Source: Catellatospora citrea (lineage in GTDB: Bacteria > Actinomycetota > Actinomycetes > Mycobacteriales > Micromonosporaceae). Taken from it: a stretch of DNA of 64,000 nucleotides. Of this stretch, positions 7,106 to 15,290 are shown piece after piece (within the stretch, counting starts at the first letter, position 1; each line of letters opens with the position of its first letter). The notes under the pieces are model-generated. The model searched no databases. It saw only the letters and a program-made list of their open reading frames with translations, and had not been told where the DNA came from. The position numbers and the translations under genes were made by a program. The stretch covers positions 5,332,001 to 5,396,000 of the forward strand of contig NZ_RAPR01000001.1 in the NCBI RefSeq assembly GCF_003610235.1, written 5' to 3'.

Positions 7106-8860
7106 TCAGACCTCGGTCATGTTCAGCCGGCGACGTCGCGCCAGCATGAACACCGCGAAGCCGACGGCGACCAGCAGCAGACCGGAGATCACGAAGATCG
7201 TGACGTTGGTGCCGGTCTGGGGCAGGGTCGGCGGGGCCGACGGGGACGGCGACGGAGTGGCGCAGTTCTCCGGCTTCTCCCAGACGATCTCGTCGACGAC
7301 CTTGCCGTTGAGCGTGACCTTGACGGTCAGCTCCTTGTCGGCCTTGAACTCGACCTTCTTGGCGTCGCCCGGGTTGAGGGTGAAGCTGACGGCCTCGCCC
7401 TTGCTCGGGGTGAGCACCAGGTCGGCCTTGCTGCCGTCCTGCGGGTTCTTCAGGTCGAAGACCAGGCCGTCACAGGTGTCGACGACCTCGCCGCCGATCG
7501 GCTCGCAACCGGCCGGCTGCGTCCAGGTGATGGATCCGCGCTGCGCGTCGTTCACGGCGACGTGCACGACCAGGCCGTTCTCGCCGACCTCGAACTCGAC
7601 CGTCTCGGTCGTGCCGGGCGCGACGGTCTTGGTGACCGCGTCGCTGCTCAGCGCCTTGACGTCCTTCTCGGTGGCAGCCGGGGCGGAGCCCGCGACCGGG
7701 GTCAGCACGACGGTCGCCGAGGCGCCGCCGGCCGGGTTCTTGATGGTGACCGTGAGCTTGTCACAGGTCTGGTCGCTGGTGATCTCGACCGGGTGGCAGT
7801 CCGTGGCGTCCTTCCACGAGTAGGTGCCGTCCTTGACGGCGTTGCCACTCTCCAGCACCGTGATCGACGAGGCCGCGTCCTTGGGCACGGTGAGCGCGAC
7901 GGAGCCGTTGGCGAGAACCTCGACCGGGCCGCTGGTCCAGCCGCCGGCGCCGTTCACCACGAAGGTGGCCGGCTTGGTGGCGTCCTTGGCGTTCATCAGG
8001 GTGACGGTGACGAGACCGGTGCAGTCCGAGGCGAACACGACGCTCGGCTTCGGGGTGTTCTTGACGCAGGCGCCGTCGAAGTTGACGGTCTGCACCACGG
8101 CTTCGGTCTTGGTGCGGTAGCGGTCACGCGACCACTCCAGCTCGACCTTCAACCGCGCGGCGAGGGCGCTGCCCTCGACGGTCTGGGTGGCGGACTTGGC
8201 CGCGCCACCCGCGATCTTGTCGCCGTCCTTGAGCCCGACGATGACGTTCTCGTTGGCGAGGGTCACCCACTGGCCGTTGGCCTTCTTGATGGCCGACTTC
8301 TCGTTGTCGGGGCCGTTCTGCGTGATGATGCTGGCAGTGGCCTCGTCCCGGAAGTGCTTGTTGGTCACCGTCCAGGAGACCTTCCAGTTCCCGGTCTCCT
8401 GGTCACACTTGGCGGCGCCCTTGATCTCGACCTTGTGCTCACCGCAGTCATTGGCGTCGAGCTGGACGGAGCCCTTGTTCGTCTGGGTGTTGCCGTTGGT
8501 CCACTTGCCCTTGACGGTCAGCTCGGCGTTGCGCTTGGACAGCGGCACGCGCTGCTCGCCGACCAGCTTGCCGTAGTTCCAGCCGCCCTTGACCTGGGTG
8601 CTGCCGGGCAGGGTGGCACCGTCGACGATGTTCGTGATCGCGGTGTTGGGGTCGGCGGTGACGTCGATCTTGGCCGTCATCGTGGTTTCCCAGTTCTCGA
8701 CGGTCCAGGTGATCACCCACTCATTCGGCGTGCACTCCGCGACGCCGGTGATGGTGGTGTGGTGCGCCTGCGCCGGGCTGCCCAGGGCCACCGCGCCCAT
8801 GAGGCCGAGCGTCATGCTGCCGGTCACGGCGAGCAGGCGGCGGAAGATGGGACGTTTCAC
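7106..8860 (-). CDS. Sortase-anchored (LPQTG) surface protein with Cys-framed repeat domains
   Basis: A 584-residue exported wall protein of unknown role. Signal peptide at 1-32, cleaved after SPAQA. The mature part is a chain of Ig-like modules of roughly 80-110 residues, each opening with a cysteine near its first strand (AECTPNEW, AKCDQETG, SDCTGLVT, QTCDKLTV, DTCDGLVF); the last two share the pattern KNP-x-x-G and LTP. A Pro/Ser linker precedes LPQTG (546-550), a hydrophobic segment and RRRR, the complete sorting signal, but the protein runs six residues past the arginines. GTG start with GGAG upstream. No sortase gene lies nearby, so a housekeeping sortase elsewhere is assumed. Confidence 0.85.
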   Translation of the reverse strand: MKRPIFRRLLAVTGSMTLGLMGAVALGSPAQAHHTTITGVAECTPNEWVITWTVENWETTMTAKIDVTADPNTAITNIVDGATLPGSTQVKGGWNYGKLVGEQRVPLSKRNAELTVKGKWTNGNTQTNKGSVQLDANDCGEHKVEIKGAAKCDQETGNWKVSWTVTNKHFRDEATASIITQNGPDNEKSAIKKANGQWVTLANENVIVGLKDGDKIAGGAAKSATQTVEGSALAARLKVELEWSRDRYRTKTEAVVQTVNFDGACVKNTPKPSVVFASDCTGLVTVTLMNAKDATKPATFVVNGAGGWTSGPVEVLANGSVALTVPKDAASSITVLESGNAVKDGTYSWKDATDCHPVEITSDQTCDKLTVTIKNPAGGASATVVLTPVAGSAPAATEKDVKALSSDAVTKTVAPGTTETVEFEVGENGLVVHVAVNDAQRGSITWTQPAGCEPIGGEVVDTCDGLVFDLKNPQDGSKADLVLTPSKGEAVSFTLNPGDAKKVEFKADKELTVKVTLNGKVVDEIVWEKPENCATPSPSPSAPPTLPQTGTNVTIFVISGLLLVAVGFAVFMLARRRRLNMTEV

Positions 8861-9089
8861 ACGTGCTCCAAGTAGGGGTGTTTGGGACAGGAGATGAAGC
8901 TGTGAAGCGACCGCCTGACCCTAGTGAAGCCCGCGTTGGCGTACTAAGTCGTCGTCCAGCCAAAACATGAAAAGATGCTGAATCGTTATCGACTTTGGCT
9001 GTCAACGTTGATCCCCGTGGCGCTACGCAATCGCCCAGCTCAGATCCCGTCACCGTGGGCGTGGACCCGATCGGCCGCGCGCGATGCCG

Positions 9090-9102
9090 TAGCGTCGAGA
9101 TC
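9090..9102 (+). promoter_or_regulatory. Candidate -10 element for a leaderless mRNA (rsmD)
   Basis: TAGCGT at 9090-9095, seven bases, then GTG at 9103. It supports 9103 as the rsmD start. Confidence 0.45.
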
Positions 9103-9699
9103 GTGACCAGGATTGTGGCCGGCCGGTACGGCGGGCGCCGGCTCCATGCCCCCACCGGCCGCGACACCCGGCCCACCTCCGACCGCGTACGCGAGGCGCT
9201 GTTCTCGGCCCTGGAGGCCATGACGGACCTGTCCGGCGCGCGGGTGCTGGACCTGTTCGCCGGCTCGGGCGCGGTGGGCCTGGAGGCGCTGTCCCGCGGG
9301 GCGGCGCACGTGCTGCTGGTGGAGTCGGACGCCAAGGCCGTCCGGGTGATCCGGGACAACATCGCCGCGCTCGGCGCAGGTGCCGCGGCCCGGGTGGCCG
9401 CGGCCAAGGCGACGACGGTGCTGGCCGGTGGGCCGGCCGACGGGGCCTACGACATCGTCTTCGCCGATCCGCCGTACGCGCTGGGCGAGGAGGACCTCAC
9501 CGCGGTGCTGGCCGGACTCGCCGGCCACGGCTGGCTCGCCGAGGACGCGGTGCTGGTCGTGGAGCGCTCCAGCCGGTCCCCGGAACCCGCCTGGGTGCAG
9601 GGCGTCACTGGTGAACGCGGTCGCCGTTACGGGGAGACCGCCCTTTGGTACGGTCGCGCCGTTGCGCAGAGTGGCGGAGCGGTCTTACCGGAAGGGTGA
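9103..9699 (+). CDS. rsmD: 16S rRNA (guanine(966)-N2)-methyltransferase
   Basis: Methylates G966 of 16S rRNA with S-adenosylmethionine during 30S assembly. The 198-residue protein starts [13 protein letters not shown], as the family does, and has [11 protein letters not shown], the SAM-binding [16 protein letters not shown] (about 47-62) and the catalytic DPPY (about 121-124). The GTG at 9103 is chosen because homologues start there and a -10 hexamer precedes it; the frame stays open 36 codons upstream. coaD begins seven bases after its stop, the usual rsmD-coaD pair. Confidence 0.93.
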   Translation: MTRIVAGRYGGRRLHAPTGRDTRPTSDRVREALFSALEAMTDLSGARVLDLFAGSGAVGLEALSRGAAHVLLVESDAKAVRVIRDNIAALGAGAAARVAAAKATTVLAGGPADGAYDIVFADPPYALGEEDLTAVLAGLAGHGWLAEDAVLVVERSSRSPEPAWVQGVTGERGRRYGETALWYGRAVAQSGGAVLPEG

Positions 9700-9706
9700 G
9701 CAGCTA

Positions 9707-10195
9707 GTGAGGCGTGCGGTCTGTCCCGGGTCTTTCGACCCGGTCACCCGGGGACATCTGGACATCATCGATCGCTCAGCGCGGCTGTTCGACGAGGTGA
9801 TCGTCGCGGTGCTGGTGAACCAGAGCAAGCAGGGCCTGTTCTCCGTCGAGGAGCGCATCGAGATCCTGCGCGAGGTCACCAAGAACCTGCCCAACGTGCG
9901 GATCGAGTCGTTCCGGGGACTGCTGGTCGACTACTGCCGGGACAACGACGCCCAGGTCGTGGTCAAGGGCATCCGCGCGGTCAGCGACTTCGACTACGAG
10001 CTGCAGATGGCGCAGATGAACATCGGCCTGTCCGGGGTGGAGACCCTGTTCATGCCGACCAACCCGCTGTACTCGTTCGTGGCGTCCAGCCTCGTCAAGG
10101 AGATCGCCAAGTGGGGCGGCGAGGTCTCCTCCTTCGTTCCCGAACTGGTGGAACGGCGTCTGCTGGAGAAGTTCCGGGACGTCGGAACCGCCTGA
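9707..10195 (+). CDS. coaD: Phosphopantetheine adenylyltransferase
   Basis: Transfers AMP from ATP to 4'-phosphopantetheine, the fourth step of coenzyme A synthesis. The 162-residue length is normal. The nucleotidyltransferase motif [15 protein letters not shown] at the N-terminus carries the T-x-G-H signature, and [15 protein letters not shown] near 125 is the second ATP-binding motif. The GTG start lies seven bases past rsmD and gives [12 protein letters not shown]. Co-transcribed with rsmD. The frame is open further upstream but that stretch overlaps rsmD and is not coding in this frame. Confidence 0.95.
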   Translation: MRRAVCPGSFDPVTRGHLDIIDRSARLFDEVIVAVLVNQSKQGLFSVEERIEILREVTKNLPNVRIESFRGLLVDYCRDNDAQVVVKGIRAVSDFDYELQMAQMNIGLSGVETLFMPTNPLYSFVASSLVKEIAKWGGEVSSFVPELVERRLLEKFRDVGTA

Positions 10196-10270
10196 ACCGC
10201 AGGTCCGTCGCGGCGACGCGCCGCAGGGGTCCCCGGTCTGCCGTGAGGGTGGACGGGGGACGCATCATGG

Positions 10271-10279
10271 TGTGGACAA
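10271..10279 (-). promoter_or_regulatory. Perfect DnaA box upstream of the SepIVA-like gene
   Basis: TGTGGACAA is the exact complement of TTGTCCACA, the preferred actinobacterial DnaA box. It lies 27 bases before the GTG of the septation gene. A ten-codon open frame starting at 10267 also crosses it and ends inside the ribosome-binding region. Confidence 0.5.
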
Positions 10280-10305
10280 CAACGCTGGACAAGGAGTGAC
10301 CGTCG

Positions 10306-10800
10306 GTGGACCCACTCGACCGTATTGACGACATCATCGCGCTGGTGGAAGCCGCGCGATCGGTGCCGATGTCGCGTAACTGCATGGTCGACCGCGGTGA
10401 GCTGATCGGCGCGCTGGACCAGCTCCGGGCAGAGCTGCCCGGCGAGCTGCGGCGGTCGGCCGCCCTCCTGGAGGAGCGGGACAAGATCCTCGACTCCGGG
10501 CGGCGCGAGGCGGACCGCATCATCCACGAGGGTGAGCAGGAACACGCCCGGCTCGTCTCGGTGAACGAGATCACGGTCTCGGCCGAGCACGAGGGCTCGC
10601 GCATCGTCGGCGAGGCCCGTGCCGAGGCGCAGCGCCTGCGCGAGGAGGTCGACGAGTACGTCGACACCGCGCTGGGCAACTTCGAGCAGTTCCTGACGCG
10701 TGCCCTGGCCTCCATCGAGCGTGGCCGGGACAAGATGCACGCGCTGCGGGAGATCGGCTCGTTCGTGCCTGGCGACGACGACCGCCCGCTCCCGTTCTGA
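10306..10800 (+). CDS. DivIVA-like septation protein (SepIVA family)
   Basis: A 164-residue, highly charged protein predicted almost wholly helical and coiled-coil. The heptads run from about residue 30 to 135 (GELRRSAALLEERDKIL, EEVDEYVDTALGNFEQFL). It matches the SepIVA protein of mycobacteria in kind and place: there too a DivIVA-like gene lies beside DUF177, rpmF and rnc and is needed for septation and polar growth (family knowledge). AAGGAG lies nine bases before the GTG start. A DnaA box lies just upstream. Orthology is inferred from context and composition rather than from a catalytic motif. Confidence 0.75.
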   Translation: MDPLDRIDDIIALVEAARSVPMSRNCMVDRGELIGALDQLRAELPGELRRSAALLEERDKILDSGRREADRIIHEGEQEHARLVSVNEITVSAEHEGSRIVGEARAEAQRLREEVDEYVDTALGNFEQFLTRALASIERGRDKMHALREIGSFVPGDDDRPLPF

Positions 10801-10823
10801 CCGGAGCCCGTCGGAGCGGCCGC

Positions 10824-10860
10824 TCGGTGTCATCCGTGGCGCAGCGAAGAATGACACCGA
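10824..10860. other. Inverted repeat after the SepIVA-like gene
   Basis: Ten-base arms TCGGTGTCAT (10824-10833) and ATGACACCGA (10851-10860) with a 17-base loop. There is no T-run. It may be a transcription attenuator before the DUF177-rpmF pair or a protein-binding site. Confidence 0.5.
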
Positions 10861-10979
10861 TCAACGCCGCGTGGCGGGCTCCGCATGCCGGAGTCGGTTC
10901 GACGGGGGCCTGCCGCTTCAGGTAATCTTCTACGTCGGCCTGCGATAACGGCCTCCATCTACCTGCTCAGTGAAAGCTC

Positions 10980-11570
10980 ATGCCTGCACACTCGACGAAA
11001 CACCTCGACCCGCGCGCTCCGCTCGTCCTCGACACCCGGGACCTGCCGCGAGGCGCGGGGTCGATGCGTACCATCCAGCGAGTGGTGCCGGCACCGGCTG
11101 AGCTGGGTCTCGCGCTGATCGGTGTGCCCGAGGGCGCGGATCTGACGCTGGATCTGCGGCTGGAGTCGGTGTCGGAGGGCGTGCTCGTCTCCGGGACCAT
11201 CTCCGGCGAGGTGACGGGCGAGTGCGCTCGCTGCCTCGCCGACATCGGCGAGCCGCTGACCGTGAACATCCAGGAGCTCTTCGCGTACGCGGACAGCGCC
11301 ACGGACGAGACCACGGACGAGCACGAGGTGGGCCGGCTCCAGGACGACATGATCGACCTTGAACCGACGCTGCGGGACGCGGTGGTGCTGGAGCTGCCGG
11401 TCAATCCGCTGTGCCGAGAGGACTGCCCAGGGTTGTGCCCCGATTGCGGGGTGCGCTGGGACGACCTGCCCGAGGGTCACACCCACGAGCAGATCGACCC
11501 GCGCTGGGCGAAGTTGAGCAAGCTGACCGGCTCTTCAGGGCCGGACGAGCCGGCTGAGCCGGCGCCCTAG
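10980..11570 (+). CDS. DUF177 / YceD-family protein
   Basis: A 196-residue member of the DUF177 (YceD) family, almost always encoded next to rpmF and linked to 23S rRNA accumulation in bacteria and plastids (family knowledge). The conserved part is visible: GECARCLADIGEPL near residue 80 and the C-terminal cysteine cluster NPLCREDCPGLCPDCG near 140, which could bind zinc. The ATG start gives MPAHSTKHLDPRAP. rpmF follows after 114 bases, with its own ribosome-binding site and a possible internal promoter. Confidence 0.85.
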   Translation: MPAHSTKHLDPRAPLVLDTRDLPRGAGSMRTIQRVVPAPAELGLALIGVPEGADLTLDLRLESVSEGVLVSGTISGEVTGECARCLADIGEPLTVNIQELFAYADSATDETTDEHEVGRLQDDMIDLEPTLRDAVVLELPVNPLCREDCPGLCPDCGVRWDDLPEGHTHEQIDPRWAKLSKLTGSSGPDEPAEPAP

Positions 11571-11684
11571 ATCGGCTGATGCCCGCCGCGTTCACCGCGA
11601 CGGGTGCCGAGACCCGGGTACGACGGCTGCGGCCGTACCGAGATAATGGTCGGCGACCGCCGACTACTACTGAGGAGTAAGACA

Positions 11685-11858
11685 GTGGCAGTCCCGAAGC
11701 GCAAGATGTCGCGCAGCAACACCCGTCACCGCCGGGCGCAGTGGAAGGTGAGTGCGGTCGCGACCGTCGCCTGCCCGCAGTGCAAGTCGGCCAAGCTGCC
11801 GCACGCCGCGTGCAGCGTGTGCGGCACCTACAACGGCCGCCAGGTTCTCGAGGTCTGA
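11685..11858 (+). CDS. rpmF: 50S ribosomal protein L32
   Basis: Large-subunit ribosomal protein of 57 residues: the basic start AVPKRKMSRSNTRHRRAQWK is typical, followed by the zinc-ribbon cysteines CPQCKSAKLPHAACSVCG. The GTG start has GAGGAG nine bases upstream. A GATAAT hexamer at 11642-11647 could be a private -10 element. The gene is followed by a very stable hairpin and then rnc. Confidence 0.95.
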   Translation: MAVPKRKMSRSNTRHRRAQWKVSAVATVACPQCKSAKLPHAACSVCGTYNGRQVLEV

Positions 11859-11900
11859 GTCTCAGGCGATCCCGGTGCATCCGGGAAGCTGTGAAACGTC

Positions 11901-11934
11901 ACGTCGCCGGCTGGTTCTCGCCAGCCGGCGACGT
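11901..11934 (+). other. Perfect 14-bp hairpin between rpmF and rnc
   Basis: ACGTCGCCGGCTGG (11901-11914) and its exact complement (11921-11934) with a six-base loop TTCTCG. There is no T-run, so it is more likely an RNA-processing or stability element than a terminator. It lies 45 bases before the start codon of the RNase III gene. Confidence 0.75.
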
Positions 11935-11979
11935 CGCCGTACCTGTGCTGCCCCTCAGCCGCCGGGAGGGGAGTGACTG

Positions 11980-12753
11980 ATGGCCTCGAAGCCGTCGCAG
12001 GACACGCGTGCCGCCGAGCGGTCCGCGCAGTTCGCCGCGTCCGATCTCGCCGCGGCCTTCGGCGTGACGCTGGAGCCCGAGCTGCTGGAGCGGGCGCTGA
12101 CCCACCGCTCGTACGCGTACGAACACGGCGGCCTGCCCACCAACGAGCGGCTGGAGTTCCTCGGCGACGCCGTGCTGGGCGTCGTCATCACCGCCTCGCT
12201 CTACCAGGCGCACCCTGACCTGCCCGAGGGCCGGCTGGCGAAGCTGCGGGCCAGCGTGGTCAACTCGCGCGCGCTGGCCGGGGTGGCCCGTTCGCTGGGC
12301 ACCGCCGGCATCGGCCAGCACCTGCTGCTGGGCAAGGGCGAGGAGACCACCGGCGGGCGCGACAAGGAGTCGATCCTCGCCGACACGCTCGAGGCGCTGC
12401 TGGGCGCGATCTACCTCGAGCACGGCATGGAGAAGGCCGCCGAGGTGGTCCGGGCGCTGTTCGACCCGCTGATGGCGGAGTCCGCGCGCCGGGGCGCGTC
12501 GCTGGACTGGAAGACGAGCCTGCAGGAGCTGACCTCCGCGCACGGCTGGGGCGTGCCCGAGTACGCCATCGAGGAGCAGGGTCCCGACCACGCCAAGATG
12601 TTCACCGCCTGGGCGGTCGTCGGCGGCGAGCGGTTCGGCGGCGTGACCGGCCGCACCAAGAAGGACGCCGAGCAGCGTGCCGCGGAGGACGCCTGGCAGG
12701 TGCTGTCGCACCGGGCCGTGGACACCTCCCACCCGGAGGCCCGCGAGGCCTGA
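11980..12753 (+). CDS. rnc: Ribonuclease III
   Basis: Cleaves double-stranded RNA; matures rRNA and controls some mRNAs. The 257-residue protein has the nuclease signature [15 protein letters not shown] (about 47-61), whose Glu and Asp bind Mg2+, a second acidic cluster at [13 protein letters not shown], and a C-terminal double-stranded-RNA-binding domain from [10 protein letters not shown] to the end. The ATG follows GGAGGGGAGTG. In streptomycetes RNase III cleaves its own transcript; the hairpin just upstream could serve this (inference). mutM follows after 155 bases. Confidence 0.96.
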   Translation: MASKPSQDTRAAERSAQFAASDLAAAFGVTLEPELLERALTHRSYAYEHGGLPTNERLEFLGDAVLGVVITASLYQAHPDLPEGRLAKLRASVVNSRALAGVARSLGTAGIGQHLLLGKGEETTGGRDKESILADTLEALLGAIYLEHGMEKAAEVVRALFDPLMAESARRGASLDWKTSLQELTSAHGWGVPEYAIEEQGPDHAKMFTAWAVVGGERFGGVTGRTKKDAEQRAAEDAWQVLSHRAVDTSHPEAREA

Positions 12754-12908
12754 CGGCACCCGCCACCGCCTGCCCGAGAGGCTCGGGTGTCGGCGGGAAC
12801 GTCGGTGGTGTTGTTCATGATGTGGGGTGCGCCCGGGGTCCGGCTCGGCGCGTTTCCGATCACCGTGTGGCCGGGCCGCCCGCGCGGCCGGCGAGGGAGG
12901 CTGGAGCC

Positions 12909-13766
12909 ATGCCGGAGTTGCCCGAGGTCGAGACCGTCCGCAGCGGGCTGGCCCGCTGGGTGGTCGGCCGCACCATCGCCACCGTGGAGGTGCGGCACCC
13001 CCGTGCCGTGCGTCGCCATCCGGCCGGGGCACAGGACTTCGCCGACGTGCTGGCCGGGCGCACGATCACCGAGGCCCGCCGCCGGGGCAAGTACCTGTGG
13101 CTGCCGCTGGACAGCGGGGACGCGGTCGTCGGCCACCTCGGCATGTCCGGCCAACTGCTGGTGCAGCCCGCCGAGGCAGCCGAGGAGAAGCACCTGCACA
13201 TCCGGTTCGACTTCACCGACGGCGGCCCGCAGTTGCGCTTCGTCGACCAGCGCACCTTCGGCGGGCTGGCGGTCTCGCCGGGCGGCGCGACGCTGCCGGC
13301 GGAGATCGCGCACATCGCGCTGGATCCGATGGACGCCGCGTTCGTCGAGGCGGACTTCCTGGCCGCGCTGCGACGCAGGCGCACGGCGGTCAAGCGGGCG
13401 CTGCTCGACCAGACGCTGATCTCGGGGGTCGGCAACATCTACGCCGACGAGGCGCTGTGGCGGGCCAAGCTGCACGGCGAGCGGCCCAGTGACGAGCTGA
13501 CCAAGCCGGCCGCGTCGCGGCTGCTCGGGCACGTGCGCGACGTGCTCGGCGAGGCGATCGAGGTCGGCGGCACCACGTTCGACGCGCTGTACGTCAACGT
13601 CAACGGCGAGTCCGGCTACTTCGACCGCTCGCTCAACGCGTACGGCCGCGAGGGTGAGCCGTGCCCGCGGTGCGGGTCGCCGATCCGGCGCGAGCAGTTC
13701 ATGAACCGCTCGTCGTACTCCTGCCCGCGCTGCCAGCCCCGCCCGCGCACGGTGGGCCGGGCCTGA
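12909..13766 (+). CDS. mutM: Formamidopyrimidine-DNA glycosylase
   Basis: Removes 8-oxoguanine and formamidopyrimidines from DNA and nicks the abasic site. The 285-residue protein begins PELPEVETV after the start Met, with the catalytic N-terminal proline and Glu. [11 protein letters not shown] supplies the phosphate-contacting lysine, [19 protein letters not shown] the helix-two-turn-helix, and [13 protein letters not shown] plus CPRCQ the zinc finger. The ATG at 12909 is fixed by the family start and has a GGAGGC site. It ends 20 bases before a 61-bp palindromic repeat. Confidence 0.96.
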   Translation: MPELPEVETVRSGLARWVVGRTIATVEVRHPRAVRRHPAGAQDFADVLAGRTITEARRRGKYLWLPLDSGDAVVGHLGMSGQLLVQPAEAAEEKHLHIRFDFTDGGPQLRFVDQRTFGGLAVSPGGATLPAEIAHIALDPMDAAFVEADFLAALRRRRTAVKRALLDQTLISGVGNIYADEALWRAKLHGERPSDELTKPAASRLLGHVRDVLGEAIEVGGTTFDALYVNVNGESGYFDRSLNAYGREGEPCPRCGSPIRREQFMNRSSYSCPRCQPRPRTVGRA

Positions 13767-13786
13767 CCGCGGTCGGTCCGGGCTGA

Positions 13787-13847
13787 GATCGCGGTTTGGT
13801 GTCAAGATCCGAGGTTCAAGCGCAGGTTCTGTCACGAGACAGTGATC
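13787..13847. repeat. 61-bp GATC-ended palindromic repeat, copy 1
   Basis: Starts GATCGCGGTTTGGTG and ends CACGAGACAGTGATC. The arms are imperfect complements of each other. Two more copies of exactly 61 bp lie at 43021-43081 and 51178-51238. This copy sits between the convergent mutM and glycosidase-like genes. Confidence 0.8.
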
Positions 13848-13889
13848 TTCGCGAGGACCCGTGGACCCGTGGGCCGGTGGACCGTTGGA

Positions 13890-14477
13890 TCAGCCGGGTG
13901 GGCGGTCGGGGGAGGTCGGCACGGTGAGGTCGGCGTCGACGTGTACGGCGTCGAGCAGGCCGACCGGCAGGGACATCCGGTGGGCCTGGGTGACCAGGTC
14001 GTCGACGACGCTGCGCGGCGCCCCGGCCAGTTGGTCCAGCGCCGCGGCGTCGAAGCCCTTGTCCCGGCACAGCCGCAGCCGGTCGGTGAGGATCGGCGTG
14101 ATCCGGGTGCGCAGCTCGGCCTCGGGCGCGTCCCAGCGCACCCGCCCGGCCGGGTCGGTCATCTCGGCGGGGAAGCGCGCGGCGTCGGGGCGGTCGTGCG
14201 CCACGGCGGCCAGCGGCAGGTAGCAGACCGCCCGGCGGCGGGCCCTGTGCAGGTCCTCGACGGTGGACGCGGCGGTGGTGAACCCGTCCAGCACGAACAC
14301 GTCGGCCGCGGTCGACTGCGGGGGCGCGGCCAGCGACCACTGCCAGCGCAGCTGCTCGGGCAGCGCGGCCGGCGGCGGGGCGTCGTACCAGTGCGACGGC
14401 CGGGCCGGCGCGGCGCAGGCGACGCAGCCCAGCACGACCAGCGCGCTGACCGGCACGCGCATTCCGGCGACGCGCAC
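13890..14477 (-). CDS. GH114-like lipoprotein, probably catalytically degenerate
   Basis: A 195-residue exported protein. The hydrophobic N-terminus ends in a lipobox-like VLGC, so it is probably a lipoprotein. The rest follows the GH114 (endo-alpha-1,4-polygalactosaminidase-like) pattern: RWQWSLAAPP, VFVLDGFTT, RRAVCYLPLAAV with RPDAARFP, and CRDKGFDAAALDQL. In active relatives the last motif reads GFDGVEPDN; here the acidic residues are replaced and the barrel is short, so catalysis is doubtful. It starts two bases after the stop of the spherulin-4-like gene, forming a pair. Binding of an amino-sugar polymer is an inference. Confidence 0.65.
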   Translation of the reverse strand: MRVAGMRVPVSALVVLGCVACAAPARPSHWYDAPPPAALPEQLRWQWSLAAPPQSTAADVFVLDGFTTAASTVEDLHRARRRAVCYLPLAAVAHDRPDAARFPAEMTDPAGRVRWDAPEAELRTRITPILTDRLRLCRDKGFDAAALDQLAGAPRSVVDDLVTQAHRMSLPVGLLDAVHVDADLTVPTSPDRPPG

Positions 14478-14479
14478 GG

Positions 14480-15106
14480 CTACACCGGCACCGGCACGAC
14501 CGCGGACGCGCCGTGGATGGAGGCCTCGTGGGTGGCCAGGCCGAACCGCGCGCCGCGGCCGCGCATGAGCTCGTGGCAGGCCGCGATCTGCTCCAGCGGG
14601 ACCGAGTGCACCAGGTGCGCGTCACCGGGCCGGACGCCCTCCTCGGTGCCGTGCCGGTAGCGGTCCCACGGGCCCTCGTAGGTGCACAGGACCGCGCCCA
14701 GGCCCCGGTAGATCGAGTCCGTGGGACGGCCCGGGTTCACCAGCAGGGTGTCGAACCCGATGCGGCGGGCCGCGCGCACCGCGACGGCGACCGGGCCGAT
14801 CGAGTACGGGCTGGTCGGCGCCTGGTCGAAGAAGACGCCCCGGACCGGGTAGCCGGCCCAGCGGCCGAGTTCGGCCCGCACCTGCTCGGTCGGGCGGGCG
14901 CCGAAGGCCAGGTCGACGTAGCCGAGCAGGCCGGCCCCGGCGCGGACCAGCCGCGTGGTGGCCGCGGTCCAGGTCGGGTCGAGCCCGCTGCCGGGCCCGG
15001 CGTCGATGTTGAGCAGGACGGTGGCGCCGACGCCGGCAGCCTCGATCGTCGCCCACAGCTCCGGGTTCAGCTGGGGGTGTGCGGGAAGTGGCAGCAGGGG
15101 GGTCAC
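14480..15106 (-). CDS. Spherulin-4 family protein (GH-like TIM barrel)
   Basis: A 208-residue protein of the spherulation-specific family 4, a barrel related to GH114/GH135 glycosidases. Landmarks in order: LPLPAHPQLNPELW, TVLLNIDAGPGSGLD, GLLGYVDLAFGAR, VRGVFFDQAPTSPY with the conserved Asp of the active-site region, and GFDTLLVNPGRPTD. No signal peptide is evident at the chosen ATG. Relatives in fungi and bacteria cleave galactosaminogalactan-like exopolymers (family knowledge). It is first in a two-gene unit with the GH114-like lipoprotein, so the two probably act on the same polymer. Confidence 0.72.
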   Translation of the reverse strand: MTPLLPLPAHPQLNPELWATIEAAGVGATVLLNIDAGPGSGLDPTWTAATTRLVRAGAGLLGYVDLAFGARPTEQVRAELGRWAGYPVRGVFFDQAPTSPYSIGPVAVAVRAARRIGFDTLLVNPGRPTDSIYRGLGAVLCTYEGPWDRYRHGTEEGVRPGDAHLVHSVPLEQIAACHELMRGRGARFGLATHEASIHGASAVVPVPV

Positions 15107-15184
15107 GCTCGTACAACGACCGATGTCGGTGCGCCGCGACTACCCGCAGGTGACTGTCGGCTAGCCGACCGAGCCGGCCCGCCA

Positions 15185-15290
15185 CTACTCGCGGCCGAAC
15201 TCCCTGGGTGCCGCTACTCGCGGCCGAACTCCCTGGGCGCCGCTACTCGCGGCCGAACTCCCTGGGCGCCGCTACTCGCGGCCGAACTCC
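15185..15290. repeat. 29-bp tandem repeat copying the 3' end of the CAP gene
   Basis: Units begin CTACTCGCGGCCGAACTCC at 15185, 15214, 15243 and 15272, each exactly 29 bp apart and nearly identical. The last unit is the real 3' end of the CAP-domain gene: on the minus strand it encodes EFGRE and the stop. The three downstream copies therefore repeat the stop codon three more times. Confidence 0.9.

Noticed and set aside
10267-10299. Ten-codon leader ORF (starting MVWTTTLDKE) before the SepIVA-like gene
   Set aside because: It overlaps the DnaA box and ribosome-binding region, has no start signal of its own and is too short to separate from chance.
15185-15290. 29-bp repeats as a CRISPR array
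   Set aside because: The units are directly adjacent, with no spacers, and derive from the 3' end of the neighbouring coding gene.
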